Shown: positions 59,248-64,000 of the stretch, one piece after another
How the letters are laid out: each line of letters opens with the position of its first letter
How positions within the stretch are numbered: position 1 is the first letter of the stretch
DNA from: Sepioteuthis lessoniana
Lineage: Eukaryota; Mollusca; Cephalopoda; Myopsida; Loliginidae
Length of the DNA: 64,000 bases
Assembly: GCA_963585895.1 (NCBI GenBank)
Contig: OY757934.1
Location: 42,928,850 to 42,992,849, forward strand
Reading direction: 5' to 3'
Position numbers and translations under genes: made by a program
The notes under the pieces: generated by a model
Seen by the model: the letters and a program-made list of their open reading frames with translations, nothing else
What the model was told of the DNA's origin: nothing
The model's database searches: none

Positions 59248-62200
59248 GTAAAAATAGAACAACCATGCAACTAACAAAGCCTTTTGGAGGTGCCCGTGGT
59301 GTAATGGTTATCGTCGCAGGATGTGTACACGGCGACACGAGTTCAAATCCTGGACCTGACTGATTGCATTTCACATAGCACTGATAACCTTTGGAAAGGT
59401 ATGAATCCAAATATTCTCCCTCCAGCTATGAGTAAATAGTAGGGCAGACTAGGTTCTTCAGCCTTGGTGAGGCAACTAGTCTAGGAGAAGGAAAACTCTG
59501 AATTCAAACCTGTTAAACTCTGCTTAAAAATTGACCTTGTGTCATATACTGCCCAAGCGGAGGGGTTGGTAAATATGACTAACAAAGCCTTCATCATATA
59601 GTGACTTGGGTATCAGATAGTTTTGGGGATCCACACAAATAGGACTTTTCATGTTCAGCCTGAAGCTACAAGAATTCTCTCAAAACAATTCATTTGTCTT
59701 GCACTTTGGTTAGACATAATGTCTTAACTTGTAACATCATAAATAATTGCTTTAACTCACTAACTTTTATAGTTGTTTTGTTTTTATGTCTTAAAACATT
59801 GATTTAGATAAATCTTGCTGACATTGTTCATAATAATATTACATTAGGAAAAAAAAAATTAAATGGTCTATTGTTTTGGGCCTAATTTTCATTGGACCCT
59901 AAAAAACAAAATCCTTCTAATAACATGACTCAGATAAATAGATTTCTGGTTAAAATAATAAAATTAATCTTTAATAATCTCAATTGTATTTTATTTTGTT
60001 TCAACTTCACAACTAAATTTTGACTGTAAATTTAGTGTTTCTATTTATTATAGTATATGAAAAAAATTCAATAATACAACATTCGGCCCAAAAGATTTGA
60101 GCCCAATCCAAGTTCTGTATATCCTTTAGTGTGTCAATCTCTAATCAGTTCCACTGATCCAGACATTGAGCAGTTAACATCAAAGATTGAGACTGGCACT
60201 TTACCTGGGCCATAGACATTTACAAATACAACAGATAAAGAGAAAATAGTTCTAGTGTTTGTAGAATGGTCAGGTGTCAAGTATCAGATGTGCAAACCTG
60301 CACAGGCACAAATATTTAATAAATTGTATATAGAAAAAAATGTAGTTGGATACTAAAATTTTAAAACATACATTATGTCAAAAATATTAGCCCAAATATG
60401 ATTGATGACCAAAAGTCGTCACTGAGATATATAAGTTAGTATGTAACACTTTCCTACATCACCAGAAGTTACTATAATATCACTGATGTCATGGTAACAT
60501 GAAGGGACCAAATGTAAAGTTATCATAACAAAACAAATTTATTTACAAAATAAATCTATGTGGGATACAAAAAGATAAACAATAACAACAATAAAATGAA
60601 ACAAAACAACACATAAAATACAAAAATTAATTGATACAGGATATCTATAAAGCTTTTTTTTTAAAGTGGCATGTTTTTTCTCTTGTCAAATGTATTCATT
60701 TTTGTGAAATAGAATTTCATTTCTAATAAAGTTGTTCTCAAATTGTCAGATTTTACTCCAATCTTTACCCATAAAAAATATATTTCATTCAATGAGATGT
60801 TTTAAATCCAACAACTTTAAGAGTTAAAGTAAAAACTCAATCAAAATAAAGTGAATAAAATATGCAGGTTAATACAAAAAAAAAAAAAAAAAAAAAAAAA
60901 AGAACAGATTCGCTAATGGTCCAGGAGACTGGGGTTCAATCCCAGGTCGAGTCATACCAAAGACTCAAAAAAATGGTACTTGATGCTGCCTTGCTTAACA
61001 CTCAGCATTATAAGGTATGGATCAAGGGTAAAGTGGAGCAATCCAGGGAAAGGAGTAGCACCCTTCCCTACACCTCAGTGTAGTAGTTATTGAAAAAAGA
61101 GCCTTTGGGTCATCCTCAACAATAGTTGTCAACTTTACTTACTTACTTTACATAAAAACACATTAACACATACCAAATCTTATAACAAAGATTTTTTAAT
61201 AACAAAGATTTTTATAATATGTTTTTAAGAGGCATAACTTACATGTGATAATAGAAGTAAGAAATATTTTTAAGAGGCATAACATACATGCAATATAGAA
61301 GTAAGAAATATTTTTATGAGGCATAACTTACATGTGATAATAGAAGAAATATTTTTATGGGACATAACTTACATATGATAATAGAAGTAAGAAATATTTT
61401 ATGAGGCATAACTTACATGTGATAATAGAAGTAAGAAATATTTTTATGAGGCATAACTTACATGTGATAATAGAAGTAAGAAATATTTTTATAAGGCATA
61501 ACTTACATGTGATATAGAAGTAAGAAATATTTTTATGAAGCATAACTTACATGTGATAATAGAAGTAAGAAATATTTTTATGGGACATAACTAACATGTG
61601 ATAATAGAAGTAAGAAATATTTTTATGAGGCATAACTTACATGTGATAATAGAAGTAAGAAATATTTTTATGAGGCATAACTTACATGTGATAATAGAAG
61701 TAAGAAATATTTTTAAGAGGCATAACTTACATGTGATAATAGAAGTAAGAAATATTTTTATGGGACATAACTTACATGTGATAATAGAAGTAAGAAATAT
61801 TTTTATGAGGCATAACTTACATGTGATAATAGAAGTAAGAAATATTTTTATGAAGCATAACTTACATGTGATAATAGAAGAAATATTTTTATGAGGCATA
61901 ACTTACATGTGATAATAGAAGTAAGAAATATTTTTATGGGACATAACTTACATGTGATAATAGAAGTAAGAAATATTTTTATGAGGCATAACTTACATGT
62001 GATAATAGAAGTAAGAAATATTTTTATGGGACATAACTAACATGTGATAATAGAAGTAAGAAATATTTTTATGAGGCATAACTTACATGTGATAATAGAA
62101 GTAAGAAATATTTCTATGAAGCATAACTTACATGTGATAATAGAAGTAAGAAATATTTTTATGGGACATAACTTACATGTGATAATAGAAGCAAGAAATA

Positions 62201-63115
62201 TTTTTATGAGGCATAACTTACATGTGATAATAGAAGTAAGAAATATTTTAAGAGGCATAACTTACATGTGATAATAGAAGTAAGAAATATTTTTATGGGA
62301 CATAACTTACATGTGATAATAGAAGTAAGAAATATTTTTATGAGGCATAACTTACATGTGATAATAGAAGAAATATTTTTATGAGGCATAACTTACATGT
62401 GATAATAGAAGTAAGAAATATTTTTATGAGGCATAACTTACATGTGATAACAGAAGTAAGAAATATTTTTATGAGGCATAACTTAGATGTGATAATAGAA
62501 GTAAGAAGTATTTTTATGAGGCATAACTTAGATGTGATAATAGAAGTAAGAAATATTTTTATGGGGCATAACCTACATGTGATAATAGAAGTAAGAAATA
62601 TTTTTATGGGACATAACTTACATGTGATATAGAAGTAAGAAATATTTTTATGAGGCATAACTTAGATGTGATAATAGAAGTAAGAAGTATTTTTATGAGG
62701 CATAACTTAGATGTGATAATAGAAGTAAGAAATATTTTTGTGGGGCATAACCTACATGTGATAATAGAAGTAAGAAATATTTTTATGGGACATAACTTAC
62801 ATGTGATAATAGAAGTAAGAAATATTTTTATGGGGCATAACTTACATGTGATAATAGAAGTAAGAAATATTTTTATGAGGCATAACCTACATGTGATAAT
62901 AGAAGTAAGAAATATATTTTTTGCTTCCTTCAGCAAAAGTTGGTTTCACTAGAAAATATTACTTAGTTAATAACTTTACCATTAAGCATGAAAATTAAAC
63001 AAAATTTCACTTGAGTATTAATAAACGAAGTCCTACCTGTATCTTCCAATATCTCTTCTCGTTGTAGACATTGTGTGAGAGCACTGGACAAAGCTATCAG
63101 TAGATCATCATTCAT
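57384..63115 (-). CDS. Unidentified host gene, last three coding exons
   Basis: Three minus-strand exons (63115-63037, 58778-58729, 57503-57384) have consensus AG acceptors and GTAGGA and GTAAGT donors. They join in phase 1 and phase 0 and end in a TGA at 57386-57384. The joined tail is about 82 residues. It begins MNDDLLIALSSALTQCLQRE, passes through FLGLQSLQWFIKGNSE and ends CDQICAIFAKEIVF. The text is leucine-rich, looks all-helical and could be the end of an armadillo/HEAT-like protein, but I do not recognise the family. The first methionine may be internal, because the exon opens at a splice acceptor; earlier exons would lie right of 64000. AATAAA-like signals on this strand occur near 56984-56989 and 56880-56885. 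Confidence 0.7.
57536..58455 (+). mobile_element. mariner relic in an intron (GAGGATCATTCAATAAATAA ends)
   Basis: The left end matches the 11601-12032 family. The transposase start (MAANQTECLRYEQ) is followed by a RRMCDVYGEVCFSQKMF-like HTH piece. A tandem duplication of a 21-bp unit lies at 57859-57900. TLILTDRRVTTEDIFEQVGI follows, then a jump to the catalytic part where CCWVSPGQCKASYC replaces the usual HQDNA block. The right end is near CTTATTGAATGAG. Inactive. Confidence 0.78.
58729..58778 (-). CDS. Unidentified gene, second-last coding exon
   Basis: A 50-nt exon after a long polypyrimidine tract and CAG, ending at GTAAGT. It encodes FLGLQSLQWFIKGNSE. The phase fits the exons on both sides. 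Confidence 0.68.
58946..59137 (-). mobile_element. tRNA-headed SINE, family 1, copy 6
   Basis: Has CATTCCCTGGATTGCTCCAC, GTATGATTCGACCTGGGATT and the complement of the head. The left part is shortened. It lies in an intron of the unidentified gene. Confidence 0.8.
59182..59246. repeat. (GT)n microsatellite, about 32 units
   Basis: Perfect GT run between SINE copies, in the intron. Confidence 0.97.
59287..59575 (+). mobile_element. tRNA-headed SINE, family 4, copy 4, best preserved
   Basis: The head GGTGCCCGTGGTGTAATGGT has a good A box, with the B box GAGTTCAAATCC about 50 bases later. The body contains AGTAGGGCAGACTAGGTTC and GGTGAGGCAACTAGTCTAGG. The tail is CCAAGCGGAGGGGTTGGTAA. The head is tRNA-like but continues straight into the body without a tRNA 3' end. 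Confidence 0.8.
59576..60860. other. Intron sequence, no feature recognised
   Basis: AT-rich intron of the unidentified gene. No TIR, SINE or exon-like segment was seen. Confidence 0.45.
60878..61145 (+). mobile_element. tRNA-headed SINE, family 1, copy 7, preceded by poly(A)
   Basis: An A run of about 25 bases (60878-60902) replaces the start of the head. Then follow GGTTCAATCCCAGG (B box), GGTACTTGATGC, CAGCATTATAAGG and the end with ACTTTACTTACTTAC. Confidence 0.82.
61222..62914. repeat. 45-bp minisatellite, about 38 units
   Basis: The core unit is GAAGTAAGAAATATTTTTAT followed by GAGGCATAACTTACATGTGA and TAATA, 45 bases in all. Most units vary at one place (GAGGC, GGGAC, GAAGC, GGGGC). 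A few lose 1 to 4 bases (GAAGAAATA instead of GAAGTAAGAAATA; GATATAG instead of GATAATAG). Because 45 divides by three, long frames are open on both strands, giving IITCKLCLIKIFLTS (minus) or VIIEVRNIFMRHNLH (plus) repeats. It sits wholly inside the intron between 58778 and 63037. Confidence 0.97.
63037..63115 (-). CDS. Unidentified gene, third-last coding exon
   Basis: A 79-nt exon between an AACAG acceptor and a GTAGGA donor. It encodes MNDDLLIALSSALTQCLQRE and ILEDT. It is entered in phase 0 and left in phase 1. Confidence 0.68.
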
Positions 63116-63888
63116 CTGTTAGATAAATAAAAATAGATTTATTCATAATAATTCAAAACATATAAAAAGAAAGTAAAGACATCATCACTTTCTCTAAATT
63201 TTGATTTAAAAAAATAAATAAATAAATAAATAAATTAAAAAAAATCAAAACTCTAATATTGATACTTTTTGATCATATCTCACATGTAACAAAATGAAAT
63301 AAAATTAAGACATTTTCCCTCAACTTACATTAAATTTTATGCCTCTAGAAATTCTAGCCATTTTTTTTTCTTATGAGAGCTTTAAATGTCAAAATGTCTA
63401 AACTTAGAAAAAAAAAACATTAGATAATTGCTTTAAAGACATAATTATTTGCATTTAATTAAATATTACTAATTAGATCACAGGTAGTTCAAATTGGAAA
63501 TATAAAGTAATCACATAGCTTTATTGCTTAGTTGGGATTAAGCCCAGATTTTAAAGATAAATGTTTAGAAAAAAATAAAATAAAAAAAATATACCAACAA
63601 ATCTTTTGTGCGACCAATTCAAAGCATTTTTCAAAAAGAAAATTCCATTAAATCTTTCATAAGGCATTCTTAACTTCATATGGTAACATAAAAACTAGTA
63701 AATATTTTTTCTGGAATGTAGATTTTTTTCATAACAACATTCCAATTTAGTGTAAATTTTTAATTAACAAATATTCCAAAATACATCATTTAAAAAATGA
63801 AATAAGTGGGAGAGATTAGAATCAATAAACTTGACCAGTACTATCTTTCACACCCAAATTCTCTATCCAAACTTATTCATACATGAAA
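63116..63888. other. Intron of the unidentified gene, no feature recognised
   Basis: AT-rich sequence with an (ATAA)n run near 63212-63235. Confidence 0.5.
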
Positions 63889-63959
63889 CTCCATCCAGTG
63901 GTGAAGCTTCAGTCCTGGAGATTTGGAGAGTATGGGGTCACCCCTTCATTGCTATTACT
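63889..63959 (+). mobile_element. SINE family 3 fragment, copy m
   Basis: CCATCCAGTGGTGAAGCTTC through GTCACCCCTTCATTGC, followed by ATTACT. It then switches to unrelated sequence (GTAATATAATGGCCGAGGG) at the window edge. Confidence 0.6.
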
Positions 63960-64000
63960 GTAATATAATGGCCGAGGGATTTCGTTTTATATATCTTCCT

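Noticed and set aside
59287-59360. A second tRNA gene candidate
   Set aside because: It is the head of SINE family 4. The body and tail recur elsewhere in the window.
61222-62914. CRISPR array
   Set aside because: Units are contiguous 45-bp tandem repeats with no unique spacers and lie in an animal intron.
61591-62952. Long open frames on both strands (98-110 codons) that look like a repeat protein
   Set aside because: They are the product of a 45-bp tandem repeat lying wholly inside an intron. Both strands are equally open because the period is a multiple of three.

Overview
The window is animal nuclear DNA: AT-rich, intron-rich and dense with transposable-element fossils. The best guess for the source is a mollusc, most likely a cephalopod such as an octopus. 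That guess rests on inference: many tRNA-headed SINEs of several families, many mariner/Tc1 relics, RTE- and Jockey-like LINEs and a Penelope-like element, in long introns around a conserved animal gene. No bacterial or organellar genes are seen.

Left part (1-27.8 kb). One host gene can be read with confidence. It is BBS9 (PTHB1, Parathyroid hormone-responsive B1), a subunit of the BBSome ciliary cargo-adaptor complex, on the minus strand. Ten coding exons (27753 down to 577) join in phase at every boundary and give the first 399 residues, essentially the whole N-terminal beta-propeller and the start of the helix after it. The rest of the gene lies beyond the left edge. Its introns hold mariner, Tc1, RTE, Jockey, Penelope-like and SINE copies, several nested in one another.

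Middle (27.8-57.4 kb). This is a mostly intergenic, repeat-filled stretch. It holds a SINE split by a probable solo LTR just upstream of BBS9, a 239-bp foldback, a Tc1 element split by a mariner, a LINE tail split by a MITE, a near-full-length mariner, a cluster of SINEs and another probable solo LTR. One small two-exon candidate gene (47348 down to 46570, minus strand, 47 residues) has a start context, splice sites, stop and poly(A) signal, but no family I recognise.

Right part (57.4-64 kb). The last three coding exons of an unidentified host gene lie on the minus strand (63115 down to 57384), in phase and ending in a stop. Its larger visible intron carries a striking 45-bp minisatellite of about 38 units (61222-62914), a (GT)n run and three SINE copies. 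The smaller intron holds a decayed mariner.

The most unusual signals are two mariner copies that share the same deletion with three telomere-type GGGTTA units at the junction, the minisatellite whose 15-codon unit is open on both strands, the solo LTR with a TATA box upstream of BBS9, and the foldback at 32.75-32.99 kb.
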